Below are positions 8,371 through 17,973 of a stretch of 64,000 nt of DNA, piece after piece. A program made the translations under genes and the position numbers. Location of the stretch: positions 1 to 64,000 of the forward strand of contig CACZYK010000010.1 of assembly GCA_902785295.1 (NCBI GenBank), given 5' to 3'. The stretch comes from an uncultured Clostridium sp. Lineage in GTDB: Bacteria > Bacillota > Clostridia > Clostridiales > Clostridiaceae. Within the stretch, counting starts at the first letter, position 1; the number at the start of each line of letters is the position of its first letter. Below the pieces are notes generated by a model, which was not told where the DNA came from, searched no databases, and worked only from the letters and a program-made list of their open reading frames with translations.

Positions 8371-8389
8371 AATACTTATCCTCTCTTAA

Positions 8390-8806
8390 TTAAAGTGCTG
8401 CTATCTTTTTACCAAATTCTAAACATCTTTCATCATTATCTTCTGGAGCTTCATTTATTGTTAAACAATCTAAAGTTATAACTGCTCCATATCCATTCAT
8501 CCTTTCTTCCCAATTTTCCATCCATTCTCCAGTTCCCCATCCATAAGAACCAAATAATGCTACTTTCTTTCCTGAGTACTTTTCGGCTGTTTCTTCTATA
8601 AATGGTTCAAATTCACATTCTTCTAACACTTCTGACCCCATAGCAGGACATCCTAAAACTATTACTTCTTCATTATCAAAAATATCATTTGAAGCATTTG
8701 AAACATTTATAACTTCAGCTCTCTTTCCCCCTTCTTCTATTCCCTTTGCAATTAATTCTGCCATTTTTTCTGTATTTCCTGTCCCTGACCAATATACTAT
8801 TTTCAT
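8390..8806 (-). CDS. Flavodoxin (short-chain)
   Basis: This protein of about 138 residues starts at ATG 8806 after AAGGAGAG. The N-terminal phosphate-binding loop WSGTGNTEKMA is the classic flavodoxin FMN site. LGCPAMGSE and the loop GSYGWGTGEWM supply the residues that stack on the isoalloxazine ring. It is cytoplasmic and replaces ferredoxin as a low-potential carrier when iron is short. It is likely co-transcribed with the DUF3793 gene. I looked for a Fur box upstream and saw only a weak palindrome. Confidence 0.92.
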   Translation of the reverse strand: MKIVYWSGTGNTEKMAELIAKGIEEGGKRAEVINVSNASNDIFDNEEVIVLGCPAMGSEVLEECEFEPFIEETAEKYSGKKVALFGSYGWGTGEWMENWEERMNGYGAVITLDCLTINEAPEDNDERCLEFGKKIAAL

Positions 8807-8934
8807 TATTTTCTCTCCTTTATTGAAATATTTATTCAATTGATAACTTTTTTTAATTACATATTTACTATATCATGCTTTCTTTTTATTTTATTAATTT
8901 TCTTTACATATTTTTTTTAATTTTTTTACCTAAA

Positions 8935-8968
8935 AAAATCACGTTATATCAAAATATAACGTGATTTT
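8935..8968. terminator. Terminator of the envelope operon
   Basis: A perfect 15-base stem (8935-8949 with 8954-8968) has a four-base loop. It lies 38 bases past the stop of the last envelope-operon gene and is flanked by A/T tracts, so it may work in both directions. Confidence 0.85.
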
Positions 8969-9005
8969 CTATAATAAAAAATACTTCAAATAAAATTTTA
9001 CTTTT

Positions 9006-9725
9006 CTAATAATTTATCACTTCAATTTTCTCTAAAATTTCTCCAAATAAATTATTAAATCTATATTGATTTGTATCACTATTTTCATTTAAATGAAGCT
9101 CTATGCTTTTTATATCCTTTGATGAATTAGCACTTTTGAAAAGTTCACAAAAAGCTTTAGCATTTGCTACAACATTTACTGGATTTTCTCCTTCAAAATT
9201 CATATCCATAGTTATAACTATATTACCTTCTTTAGAACTTATTTTTCCTTCAGTATACTCATTAATAAATTCTGATTTTTCTATAGCTGGAACTCTTTCA
9301 AATGTTCCTATAGTTGCCTTATTTTCTTTAAAATCTATTTTTACATCTTTTAATAATCCTTCTGTATAAAAGCTTTGAAGCTTTTGGGCATATTGTTCAC
9401 TAGAAAAAACTTGAAATGAAATAAGTTCTTCTCCATATTGCTTTCCATAAGAATGTACTTCCTTTATGAAATTCTTAAATTCCTCTTCATCTAAAGATTC
9501 TTCTGAAATTACAAGCATAAAGTCTTTTTCTTCTTGGTTTAAAATTTTATATCCTGCTTTTGAGGCAAGATTTTTAATTTTATTTTCTTCTTCTGTACTT
9601 GTTTCAATGTTAGTTGCTACTTTTTTTCTGTTTAATATAGAAGGTACAATACACCCTAACACTACAACAAATATAATTATTATAACAAGTATTATTTTTC
9701 TGTTTTTCTTTATTTTCTCTAACAT
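9006..9725 (-). CDS. Membrane-anchored protein of unknown function
   Basis: The product has about 239 residues, with one N-terminal membrane segment (about 11-30) and a basic cytoplasmic start. The rest is a soluble, probably extracytoplasmic domain rich in Glu and Lys. No motif was recognised. It is the last gene of an operon with a penicillin-binding protein, so a cell-wall-related role is plausible but not shown. GAGG lies upstream of ATG 9725; the GTG one codon earlier is possible. Confidence 0.65.
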   Translation of the reverse strand: MLEKIKKNRKIILVIIIIFVVVLGCIVPSILNRKKVATNIETSTEEENKIKNLASKAGYKILNQEEKDFMLVISEESLDEEEFKNFIKEVHSYGKQYGEELISFQVFSSEQYAQKLQSFYTEGLLKDVKIDFKENKATIGTFERVPAIEKSEFINEYTEGKISSKEGNIVITMDMNFEGENPVNVVANAKAFCELFKSANSSKDIKSIELHLNENSDTNQYRFNNLFGEILEKIEVINY

Positions 9726-9751
9726 CACTCTTCCTCTTTCATATTATTATG

Positions 9752-12319
9752 TTAATTTACTTTATTATTTTTGGTATTAGCTGTACTTGTTGCTTTATTA
9801 CTAGAATTATTTTTGTTATTACTAGTACTATTATTATTTTTATTTGTTGTACTTGTTGCTGTACTAGTTGATGGTTTATTTATTTTATTTTTTTCTTCTT
9901 CCTTACGTTTTTCTTCTGCTATTATGCTATCTAGCTTTTTATTAAAATAGTAATTTAAATTTTTATATTGTGAATAATATTCATTATAAACTGATGGTCT
10001 CTTAACGTCTTCTATCTTTTCACTGCATTTTTCTAATAAAGACCTTAATTCATTTTCTTGTGTTGACTTAGTAAGATTATATGAAGATAACTCCTCTAAA
10101 GCAAGCCTTGCTTTTTTCTCTCTTGCTTCTTCTTCTTTATCAGATAAGCCATATTCTATTCTATATGCATTTTCTTTTATTCTTTCTGATTGTTCATTAA
10201 CTTCTGCATTTTTTCTTTCTTGTTCTTTTCCCCTTCTTGCTAAAAGAACCTTATTTTCACCATTATCTATATTATTTTTTAATTGTCCATTTTCTTCATA
10301 TATTGATTCTGGTTTTTGAAATTCCTTATCTTCTAATCCTTGATGTAAATAAGTCATCATATTCTTCCATATATTCTTTGAAGCTGACATATTTGTATAT
10401 AAAGGCTCTGGAGTATCTGTTCCATTCCATACTACAGTAGTATAATAAGGAGTATATCCAGTCATCCATAAATCTTTATAATCATCTGTTGAACCAGTTT
10501 TTCCAGCTTGATTTACAAAATTATCAATTCCACTTCCATAAGCAGTTGCATATTCTTTAGTAAGAACTCCCTTTAAACAATCTGTGGTTAAGTAACATGC
10601 TCCTGCATCATAAACTTTCTTCTGTGAAAATGTATTGTCATAAATTTCTTTATCTACTCCTACTTTAGTTATCTTCAAGACATTAGTAGGTTCTATAAAC
10701 ATTCCATTACGAGCTAATGTAGAGAATCCTGCTGCCATTTCCACTGTAGTAGTTCCTTTTGACCATCCTCCAACAGCAAGTATTGGTGAATTATCATCTG
10801 GAGTAAGATATTTAAATTCCATATTGGTTAAATATTTTTTGCATTTATCAACACCTAAGCTTTCCATTAATCTATAAGGAATTGTATTTACTGAGGTTTC
10901 TAAAGCATATCTTAAAGAAATATTTCCATAATACCCATCAAACCAGTTACTAGGTCCATTTTCTATTTCTTCATCCATATACATCTCTTCAGGGTAATGA
11001 CCATTTTCAAATGCAGGTGTATAAGCAATTAAAGGCTTTATTGCTGAACCTGGTTGTCTTGCAGATAACAAAGCTCTATTATAGGTGTTTCCTTCTTGTG
11101 TTCTTCCCCCTATTATTGCAACTACTGTTCCATTACTATTATCTATTACTGTAGCTGCTGCCTGTCTTTTATAAATACCTTTTTCTTCATCAATCTCTGT
11201 TTCTTCTTGTAGTTCATTATCAATATACCATTGTAATTGATTTTGAAGTTCTGGATTTATAGAAGTATTTATTTCATATCCCCCAGTTAATAATTCATCT
11301 CTACAAGTATTATATAATTCATTATATTTTTCAAAATAATTTACTCTTTCCTCTTCAGTAGAAAATATATATTTAAACTGAAAGCCTTTCATTTTCATTA
11401 AAATTTTTGTTGACTCATTTATTGCTAAGTCCAAAGCATAATCTGTTACTGTATTATCAAAATAAACTTCTTTTGTATTTAATGTTATTTCTTGATTTAA
11501 TGCTTCATTAAGCTCTTCTTGACTTATAAAGCCTAATTCAAACATTTTATTTAATATAAGATTTCTTCTTTCCAATGTATTTTCCATCTTATTAATTGGG
11601 TCATATACAGTTGGATTATTAGGAACACCAACTAAAAATGCTATTTCTGAAAGGGTTAACTCATTTGTATTTTTTTGAAAGAAATAATCTGCTGCACTTT
11701 CAATTCCATAACAACCATATCCAAAATAATTGTTATTTACATAAAACTCTAATATTTGATCCTTTGTATAAATCTTTTCTATTTCTTGTGCTATAACCAT
11801 TTCCTCTAGCTTTCTCCACATATTTTTATCTAGAGTTAAAAAAGTGTATTTACATAACTGTTGAGTTATAGTAGAGCCTCCTTGAACTTCTTTTCCTTTG
11901 CTAGTTAAATATTTTACTCCAGCTCTTAACATCCCTTTATAATCTATCCCTTTATGCTCATAAAATCTTTCATCTTCTATGGCAATACTTGCTTTAAAAA
12001 CTAATGGATTTATTTCATCATAAGATTTATATATAGCATTATTGGTTTTAAATTCCTTAAACAAGTTTCCATCTTTATCATAAATTTTTGTACTATGTCT
12101 TCCATTAAAAGTATTTTCATCTATTGACTCTACCTTTTTATAGCCTTCTTTTATACAATCACTTATTTCATTTTTATTCTTTTTATAAAATTTAAACCCT
12201 AAGAAAAATGCTACAACTATAGAGATAATTATTATAATAAATATTATAATAAATAAATTTCTAACAATATGTCTTTTTTTATGTTTTTTATCATGCTTTA
12301 GTTTTCTTTCTTTACTCAT
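9752..12319 (-). CDS. Class A penicillin-binding protein (transglycosylase/transpeptidase)
   Basis: The 855-residue bifunctional enzyme polymerises lipid II and cross-links peptidoglycan. A basic cytoplasmic tail and one membrane anchor (about 21-44) are followed by a GT51 domain. The GT51 domain has IEDERFYEHKG (catalytic Glu near 115-117) and GGSTITQQL (about 147-155). The transpeptidase motifs are SAIK (nucleophile Ser425), SVN (476-478) and KTGS (607-610). All catalytic motifs are intact. The C-terminal about 165 residues are a charged helical region and then a Ser/Thr/Asn/Lys spacer, longer than in many PBP1 proteins. The neighbours are unknown envelope lipoproteins in the same operon. 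Confidence 0.93.
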   Translation of the reverse strand: MSKERKLKHDKKHKKRHIVRNLFIIIFIIIIISIVVAFFLGFKFYKKNKNEISDCIKEGYKKVESIDENTFNGRHSTKIYDKDGNLFKEFKTNNAIYKSYDEINPLVFKASIAIEDERFYEHKGIDYKGMLRAGVKYLTSKGKEVQGGSTITQQLCKYTFLTLDKNMWRKLEEMVIAQEIEKIYTKDQILEFYVNNNYFGYGCYGIESAADYFFQKNTNELTLSEIAFLVGVPNNPTVYDPINKMENTLERRNLILNKMFELGFISQEELNEALNQEITLNTKEVYFDNTVTDYALDLAINESTKILMKMKGFQFKYIFSTEEERVNYFEKYNELYNTCRDELLTGGYEINTSINPELQNQLQWYIDNELQEETEIDEEKGIYKRQAAATVIDNSNGTVVAIIGGRTQEGNTYNRALLSARQPGSAIKPLIAYTPAFENGHYPEEMYMDEEIENGPSNWFDGYYGNISLRYALETSVNTIPYRLMESLGVDKCKKYLTNMEFKYLTPDDNSPILAVGGWSKGTTTVEMAAGFSTLARNGMFIEPTNVLKITKVGVDKEIYDNTFSQKKVYDAGACYLTTDCLKGVLTKEYATAYGSGIDNFVNQAGKTGSTDDYKDLWMTGYTPYYTTVVWNGTDTPEPLYTNMSASKNIWKNMMTYLHQGLEDKEFQKPESIYEENGQLKNNIDNGENKVLLARRGKEQERKNAEVNEQSERIKENAYRIEYGLSDKEEEAREKKARLALEELSSYNLTKSTQENELRSLLEKCSEKIEDVKRPSVYNEYYSQYKNLNYYFNKKLDSIIAEEKRKEEEKNKINKPSTSTATSTTNKNNNSTSNNKNNSSNKATSTANTKNNKVN

Positions 12320-12353
12320 GTTTTAAGACTTTCCTTTCTCACTTCTTTAGTTA

Positions 12354-13304
12354 TTACATAGAAATTGAAGTAATACTCTGATTTATTCTTGAAAAATATA
12401 CTTTAAATTCTTTCACATTGCTTCCATTTACAAAAGAAACAGTAAATATGCTTTTTGCTAAAGCGTCTTTATCCTCTAAATAAACTTTAGTTATATAATA
12501 ATTTTTAAATGTTCCTCTTCCTGCTAAAAACAAATTCTTTAATACTTCACTATCTTTATTCTCAAAATTTAAATTTTCTATTAAAGAAGTTAATTCTAGC
12601 TGACTTTCTTCATCTTCAATATTTTCATATAACTCTTCATTATACATATTTCCTAAAAAAGTTGAAAACACCTTTCTAAAATTATCAACTTCATTATTAC
12701 TAAGAATAGAATCATCAGAAGTCAAAGCTTTTGTAGTATTATCAACAATCTCTCCTTGTGATATTATTTCAGAATTTGATATTTTACATTCATCATCTAT
12801 ATTTAGCTTTATTTTATCAACAATAAAGCTTTTTGAGCCATTTAAATATGCAATTTCAACAACTACATATCTTACCTCTAAATCTTCTTCAAATTCTATT
12901 ATTTCAGCCTGTTTATAAAACTGATTTTCTTTAGAATAAATGCTATCTGCTATTTTTTTTAGGTCATTATTTTTATTTTCTAAAAGATTTTTATAATATT
13001 CATCTGTAAAAAAATCTTTTGTATTTTCAAAATACCTTTCTAAATCATAATAATTTTCATAATAATACTCTTTACCATATATTAAATTAAATAAGTCACT
13101 TACATTTTGAGTTAACTTACTTAATTCTTCTAAGTTTATACAATTACTTACTTCTTCTAACTCTATATCCTCTTCTTCAGTTTCTCCTTCTAATACAAAC
13201 TTTTCAAATGGAATAGTAGGTAATTTAGTTAAATCAACATTACATCCTAAAAACATACATGAATATATTCCTAAAACTCCTATAGCCAATATCTTTTTTT
13301 TCAT
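12354..13304 (-). CDS. Lipoprotein of unknown function
   Basis: The 316-residue protein has a lipobox CMFLGC (cysteine near 21) and an acidic stretch after it (EEEDIELEE). No domain was recognised. The remainder looks like two alpha/beta repeats carrying DEYYKNLL-like and VNGSNVKEFKVYF segments. It lies 34 bases before the penicillin-binding protein gene in the same operon, so an accessory role in wall synthesis is a reasonable guess only. GGAGGG lies about 11 bases before the ATG, slightly far. Confidence 0.7.
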   Translation of the reverse strand: MKKKILAIGVLGIYSCMFLGCNVDLTKLPTIPFEKFVLEGETEEEDIELEEVSNCINLEELSKLTQNVSDLFNLIYGKEYYYENYYDLERYFENTKDFFTDEYYKNLLENKNNDLKKIADSIYSKENQFYKQAEIIEFEEDLEVRYVVVEIAYLNGSKSFIVDKIKLNIDDECKISNSEIISQGEIVDNTTKALTSDDSILSNNEVDNFRKVFSTFLGNMYNEELYENIEDEESQLELTSLIENLNFENKDSEVLKNLFLAGRGTFKNYYITKVYLEDKDALAKSIFTVSFVNGSNVKEFKVYFSRINQSITSISM

Positions 13305-13363
13305 GAGAATATTTTCCCTCCAAATACCTTTAATTATATCAATATTTTAGTTTTTTATAAAAA

Positions 13364-14050
13364 TTATTGTTCTATTTCATTATTCTCATTGCTATCATCA
13401 TCTATATCTTCATTAAACTCATTGTCATTGTTATTTTCATTATTATCTTCATAATCTTCATTTTCACTATCATCTTCATTTTCTGTATTTGAACTTTCAT
13501 TGTTATTAGCAGTTCCTGTGCTAAAAGTATTGCTTCCTGTATTTTCATTATTACTGCTATTGTTGCCATTATTGTTATTATCTGTTGTTGTATCATTATT
13601 TGTATTTTTTATTTCTGTTTTAATAATATATCCTTCGTTTTCTCCTTCAACTCCAAAATATTTTGAAATTACTGATACTGGTATCAAATGTCCGCCATCA
13701 TTTTCTGTTATTCTTTGACACATAGGAAATTCAAATTCTTCTCCTGTCGCCTCATCTTTAATTTTCTTTGTTTTTAGAGGAATTAAATCTCCATCTAAAA
13801 AAGCACTCCCACTTTCTGGATATATTGATAAAATAGAATCATTTAAAAATATATCTATAGATGATTCATTTTCTATAACCTTTCCTTTCAACGCCCTTGT
13901 AAGGTCCTCTATATTTACAGATTTTACTCCATCATCATCTACATATGGAATAGTTGTTGTTATTACATCAGCCCTAATAACTGTTGCTGATAAAGAAGCA
14001 AAAGCAAAAATTAGTCCTACTTTTATGAAATTTATTTTTTTATTCTTCAT
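13364..14050 (-). CDS. Secreted stalk-domain (copper amine oxidase N-like) protein
   Basis: The 228-residue protein has a signal peptide (about 1-27). A domain of about 120 residues resembles the 'copper amine oxidase N-terminal-like' or stalk domain (PF07833) common in clostridial wall proteins: SGSAFLDGDLIPL and HLIPVSVISKYFGVE match the usual ...GvtyVPlR...lg.v pattern. The last about 80 residues are an Asn/Asp/Glu-rich low-complexity tail without a membrane anchor. There is no amine oxidase domain. It is the first gene of the envelope operon. Confidence 0.7.
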   Translation of the reverse strand: MKNKKINFIKVGLIFAFASLSATVIRADVITTTIPYVDDDGVKSVNIEDLTRALKGKVIENESSIDIFLNDSILSIYPESGSAFLDGDLIPLKTKKIKDEATGEEFEFPMCQRITENDGGHLIPVSVISKYFGVEGENEGYIIKTEIKNTNNDTTTDNNNNGNNSSNNENTGSNTFSTGTANNNESSNTENEDDSENEDYEDNNENNNDNEFNEDIDDDSNENNEIEQ

Positions 14051-14098
14051 AATTTTTTCATTCCTTGTTTGTCAAAAATTCTCTCAAAAATCATTTTA

Positions 14099-14128
14099 TA
14101 TATAACACTATTAAAGAAATTTTGTCAA
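14099..14128 (-). promoter_or_regulatory. Promoter of the envelope operon
   Basis: TTGACA (14128-14123) is followed at 17 or 18 bases by TTATAT or TATATA (14105-14099) on the minus strand, about 50 bases before the first gene. The rest of the 260-base divergent gap to cbiK is plain AT-rich DNA. Confidence 0.7.
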
Positions 14129-14312
14129 TAGTTTTTGTAATAATTATACATAAATGTATACTACTTTCCACACATTTTTTCATTGCTATATAAAAACTTT
14201 TTCTATTATAATTATTATAAAAAATGAGATTGAGTATATTATTTTTCTCTTTAATGACTAAATTTTATCTTAAAGTTACTACAAAATAATATAAAAATAT
14301 AGGAGATATAAA

Positions 14313-15098
14313 ATGAATATAAATAAAAAAGCTATTTTAGTTGTAAGCTTTGGTACCATACATAAAGAAACTCGTGAAAAAACTATAAATTCCATAGAAG
14401 AAGAAATTAAAAAAGCTTATCCTAATTATTCTATATATAAAGCATTTACAAGTAAGATAATAATAAAAAAGCTTAAAAATGATAACTTGAAAATTAATAC
14501 TATAAATGAAGCCTTAGAAAAGATTATAAATGATAATATTAAAGAACTTATTATTCAACCAACCCATATAGTTAATGGAATAGAGAATAATATTATGATT
14601 GAAACTATTTTAAACTATAAAGATAACTTTGAAAGCATAAAAATAGGAGACCCACTATTAACTTCTACTAAAGATTATAATAAATTAATAGACATAATAA
14701 TAAAAAAATTTTCTTATTTAAAAGAAGATGAATCTTTAATTTGTATTGGACATGGTTCTAATAATTGTGTTAATTCTATTTATGAAAGACTCAATTATAT
14801 GTTTAAAGAAAAAGGATTTAAAAATATCTTTGTTGCAACTATTAAAGGCTACTCTAATCTTTCTAATATTATTTTAGAACTTAAAGATTTTAATCCAAAA
14901 AAAATAACTTTGATGCCATTAATGATTGTTTCTGGAAATCATGTATTAAAAGACATAATTGGTGATAATAAAGATTCTTGGAAATCAATTTTAGAAGATA
15001 ACGACTTTAAAGTTGAATACTCTTTAAAAAGTCTTGGAGAATATAAAGAAATAAGAAAAATATATATTGAACACATAAAAGACGCAAAACTTCTTTAA
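14313..15098 (+). CDS. cbiK: Sirohydrochlorin cobaltochelatase CbiK
   Basis: The 261-residue enzyme inserts cobalt into sirohydrochlorin in the anaerobic cobalamin pathway. The start VVSFGTIHKETRE, the middle PTHIVNGIE, the metal histidine in GHGSNN and the second histidine in MIVSGNHVLKD (followed by DNKDSW) fit CbiK (PF06180). AGGAG precedes the ATG. No other cobalamin or sirohaem gene is in the window, so it is an orphan here. It could serve sirohaem iron insertion instead. It ends convergently with the MATE gene, with repeat element A in between. Confidence 0.88.
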   Translation: MNINKKAILVVSFGTIHKETREKTINSIEEEIKKAYPNYSIYKAFTSKIIIKKLKNDNLKINTINEALEKIINDNIKELIIQPTHIVNGIENNIMIETILNYKDNFESIKIGDPLLTSTKDYNKLIDIIIKKFSYLKEDESLICIGHGSNNCVNSIYERLNYMFKEKGFKNIFVATIKGYSNLSNIILELKDFNPKKITLMPLMIVSGNHVLKDIIGDNKDSWKSILEDNDFKVEYSLKSLGEYKEIRKIYIEHIKDAKLL

Positions 15099-15226
15099 AC
15101 AAAGCATATTAAAATTTTCATTATACTTACTAAATAGAACTTGCTTAAAAAAATATATCATAAAGTTTGATTTTATAAGGTTTTATAAATTATTTAGCAA
15201 ACCTTAAATGTTACTTTTGTTTAGTA

Positions 15227-15310
15227 AAATCTTAGATTCCTTATTTTATGAAGGTGCGACTTGAAGCTTGTCGACCGGAGCAACCGAATAACATAAGGAA
15301 TCTAAGATTT
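15227..15310 (+). repeat. Inverted-repeat element, copy A
   Basis: Perfect 18-base arms (15227-15244 and 15293-15310) enclose a 48-base core that is GC-richer than its surroundings. The core contains GACTTGAAGCTTGTCGAC and a GGAGCAACCG-like segment. A T tract follows the right arm. The copy sits between two convergent genes, so it may also terminate transcription. Copies B to F share parts of the core but have different arms. Confidence 0.85.
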
Positions 15311-15341
15311 TTGAACCAAGCCCAATTACAAAACATTTGTA

Positions 15342-16688
15342 CTATATAGCTTTTTTTATCCATTTTCCACTAAGGTATCTGTAAACATAAAATATGGTTC
15401 TTACTACCCAATCTATTGTCATAGCAACCCATACTCCAAATACACCAAGTCCTAAATTTTTTCCTATTACATAACTTAAAGCAATTCTGCATGTCCACAT
15501 TGATACTATTCCTACTATCATTGGAAATTGTGCATCTCCTGCTGCTCTAAATGTATTTGAAATTGTAAAAGCTAAAGGCCAGATAAGCATAGAGCATACT
15601 CCATGATAAAGTATAATATTTTTAGCTGTTTCTGATGTTTCTGGAGTTAAATTGTAAATTTTAAGTATAAAAGGAAGTAATACAAATATTATTATGTTTG
15701 TACCCCATAATGCTATATAACATATTTTCATAAGTTTTTTTGTAAAAAATCTTGCTTGTTCAATTTCTTCTGCCCCAATGCACCTTGAAACAACTGTTAC
15801 CATAGCAAATCCAATAGCTATTCCAGGTAAGATTTCAAAATTGCAAAGATTACTTGATACTGCATTTGCTGCAATTGCTGAAGTTCCAAAAGAAGCAACC
15901 AAACTTAAGACCAAGATTTTCCCAAGCTGAAACATACTGTTTTCAAGACCACTAGGAATACCAATATGTAATATCTTTTTTATTAAATGTTTATTGAATT
16001 TAAATTTAAGAGTTTTAGCAATATGTATTTGTAAACTCTTCTTTGTTACTAAATATACTATAACAAAAGCTGCTATCATTCTAGATACTAATGTTGGAAT
16101 TGCCACTCCTGCAGTTCCAAATTTAAAACCAAAAATCAAGATTGCATTTCCAAATACATTTATAACATTCATTAAACAAGATATAAGCATTGGTATTTTT
16201 GAATTCATCTGTGCTCTAAATATAGCTGCTCCTCCATTGTATACTGCTAAAAATGGGATAGACGCTGAACATATCATTAAATATGTATTTGCATGGTTAT
16301 AAACTTCTTTTGTAATATCTCCAAAAACTACGGTTAAAATAAATTCTTTTCCAATATACACAAGTGCCATGATTCCAATAGCTGAAAAAAACATAAGCCA
16401 TATAAGCTGAGTTGCAGACTCTCTTGCTTTTTTAATATCCTTTCTCCCCATATATTGACCTATAACAACAGCACCTCCAGTGGCTAGTGCTGCAAATATA
16501 TTAATTAACAATATATAAATATTATCCATTAAAGATACACCAGAAACAGCAGCTTCTCCAACACTTGCTATCATTATTGAATCAGACATACCAACAATAA
16601 CCTCTAAAAGTTGCTCTAAGACAAGTGGTATTATAAGTTTATATAAATCCTTTGAAGTAAATAAATATTTATTTTTTTCTTTTATCAT
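15342..16688 (-). CDS. MATE family efflux transporter
   Basis: This product of about 448 residues has twelve predicted membrane segments in two pseudo-symmetric halves. GMSDSIMIASVGEAAVSGV near the start and the GQYMGRKDIKKA loop are typical MATE (NorM/DinF) features. It exports cationic drugs or metabolites using Na+ or H+; the substrate cannot be predicted. ATG 16688 is preferred because AGGGAG lies nine bases upstream, whereas the ATG at 16697 abuts that site. It is a single gene. Confidence 0.9.
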   Translation of the reverse strand: MIKEKNKYLFTSKDLYKLIIPLVLEQLLEVIVGMSDSIMIASVGEAAVSGVSLMDNIYILLINIFAALATGGAVVIGQYMGRKDIKKARESATQLIWLMFFSAIGIMALVYIGKEFILTVVFGDITKEVYNHANTYLMICSASIPFLAVYNGGAAIFRAQMNSKIPMLISCLMNVINVFGNAILIFGFKFGTAGVAIPTLVSRMIAAFVIVYLVTKKSLQIHIAKTLKFKFNKHLIKKILHIGIPSGLENSMFQLGKILVLSLVASFGTSAIAANAVSSNLCNFEILPGIAIGFAMVTVVSRCIGAEEIEQARFFTKKLMKICYIALWGTNIIIFVLLPFILKIYNLTPETSETAKNIILYHGVCSMLIWPLAFTISNTFRAAGDAQFPMIVGIVSMWTCRIALSYVIGKNLGLGVFGVWVAMTIDWVVRTIFYVYRYLSGKWIKKAI

Positions 16689-16753
16689 TTGTACCATCTC
16701 CCTTTAATATTATACTTCAAAAAAATTTAGTTTTTCTATATACACATAAATTT

Positions 16754-17656
16754 TTAGTCATCAAACTTAAGCTCTTTTTTAAGTCCATCTTTACCTATAA
16801 TAGTATTTTTAAATTCTTCAAAAGCATTGTTAAAATAATCTTCTGGATTTTCCATAGCTGTACTAAAATGTGTTAAAAGAAGTTCTTTAACATTTGATTT
16901 TTTAGCTAAAATAGCAGCTTCTCTAAAAGTCATATGTTTATTTTTAATTGCCTTTTCCATATCTTCATCTTTTCCATAAGTTCCCTCACACACAAATAAA
17001 TCACTATTTTCTACAAATTGTATTATTTCTTCAATAGGTCTTGTATCTGTTATATAAGATAAAGTTATTCCCTTTCTCTCTTCACCTAAAACCATTTTCT
17101 TTTTATATACTTTTCCTTCAAATTCTATTATATCTTTTTCCTTTTGAAGTTTTCCCCAAAGATTTCTAGGAACATTATTTAAAATAGCTTTCTCTACTGA
17201 AAACATAGGATTTCTCTTAAAATAAAATTTATATCCAATACAAGGAGAAGAATGTTCAAGCTCTATAGTAGTTATAACAAAATCATTTTTCTTAAACTCT
17301 TTAGGATTTTCTATTATATTTAATTCATAAGGAAGATAAGGATTTACAATATTTAAACCCTCTACTACCTTCTTTATTCCCACAGGTCCAATAATAGTAA
17401 CAGGTTCTTCTCTTCCACTATTACCCATAGTAGCTAATAAACCAGAAAGACCTATAATATGGTCTCCATGACAATGAGTTATACATATAATGTCTATCCC
17501 TTTAAAGCCACTATTATACATTTTCATAGCAACCTGAGTACCCTCTCCACAATCCACTAATACCATCTTTCCATTAACCTTAATAACCATAGACGACAAA
17601 AACCTCTTAGGCATAGGCATCCCCCCACCAGTCCCAAGAAAAACTAAATCCACCAC
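16754..17656 (-). CDS. rnz: Ribonuclease Z
   Basis: This tRNA 3'-processing endonuclease of about 300 residues has a metallo-beta-lactamase fold. It starts MVDLVFLGTGGGMP and carries the zinc motif THCHGDHIIG, the later DTRPIEE segment, and HM and THFS near the C terminus. The start is GTG at 17656 (or 17653): AGGTGGTGAT upstream matches the anti-Shine-Dalgarno complement at nine of ten positions. The more upstream GTGs lie inside that site. It is a single gene; repeat element B is upstream. Confidence 0.88.
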   Translation of the reverse strand: MVDLVFLGTGGGMPMPKRFLSSMVIKVNGKMVLVDCGEGTQVAMKMYNSGFKGIDIICITHCHGDHIIGLSGLLATMGNSGREEPVTIIGPVGIKKVVEGLNIVNPYLPYELNIIENPKEFKKNDFVITTIELEHSSPCIGYKFYFKRNPMFSVEKAILNNVPRNLWGKLQKEKDIIEFEGKVYKKKMVLGEERKGITLSYITDTRPIEEIIQFVENSDLFVCEGTYGKDEDMEKAIKNKHMTFREAAILAKKSNVKELLLTHFSTAMENPEDYFNNAFEEFKNTIIGKDGLKKELKFDD

Positions 17657-17708
17657 AAAAATCACCACCTAAAAAAATACCTAACTTTATAAAGCTTAAC
17701 TTATTTCA

Positions 17709-17793
17709 AAAATATTAGTTCTCTTATATTATTCAGTCATTCCGTCGACAAGCTCCAAGTCATGCCTTCATAAAATAAGAGAACTAATATTTT
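17709..17793 (-). repeat. Inverted-repeat element, copy B
   Basis: Perfect 19-base arms (17709-17727 and 17775-17793) enclose a core in the opposite orientation to copy A. Read on the minus strand, the core begins TTTATGAAGG and contains GACTTGGAGCTTGTCGAC, as in copy A, and TTTTTGAA follows the arm as in A. The arm sequence is unrelated to that of A. The following 180 bases (17794-17973) are plain AT-rich DNA with no feature I can support. Confidence 0.85.
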
Positions 17794-17973
17794 AATAAAC
17801 AAAATTCTTTATATAAGCTTAAAATAAAAAACATCAATATACAATATTCTACTAAAATATTATTATGCTCTATAATAAATATTATTATACACAAAAAAAG
17901 CCACTTATTTTTAGCCCACATCTCTAAAAATAGTAGCCATCATATAATCTTTGCCTTTTTTCTTAAATAACTC

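Noticed and set aside
8840..8870. Possible Fur box upstream of flavodoxin (TTATCAATTGAATAA on the minus strand)
   Set aside because: It is palindromic but has the wrong half-site order for Fur and too many mismatches to the 7-1-7 motif.
13402..13596. Second minus-strand frame in the tail of the stalk-domain gene
   Set aside because: It is a shadow of Asn/Asp/Glu repeats, rich in Met and Ile from ATN codons, with no start signals.
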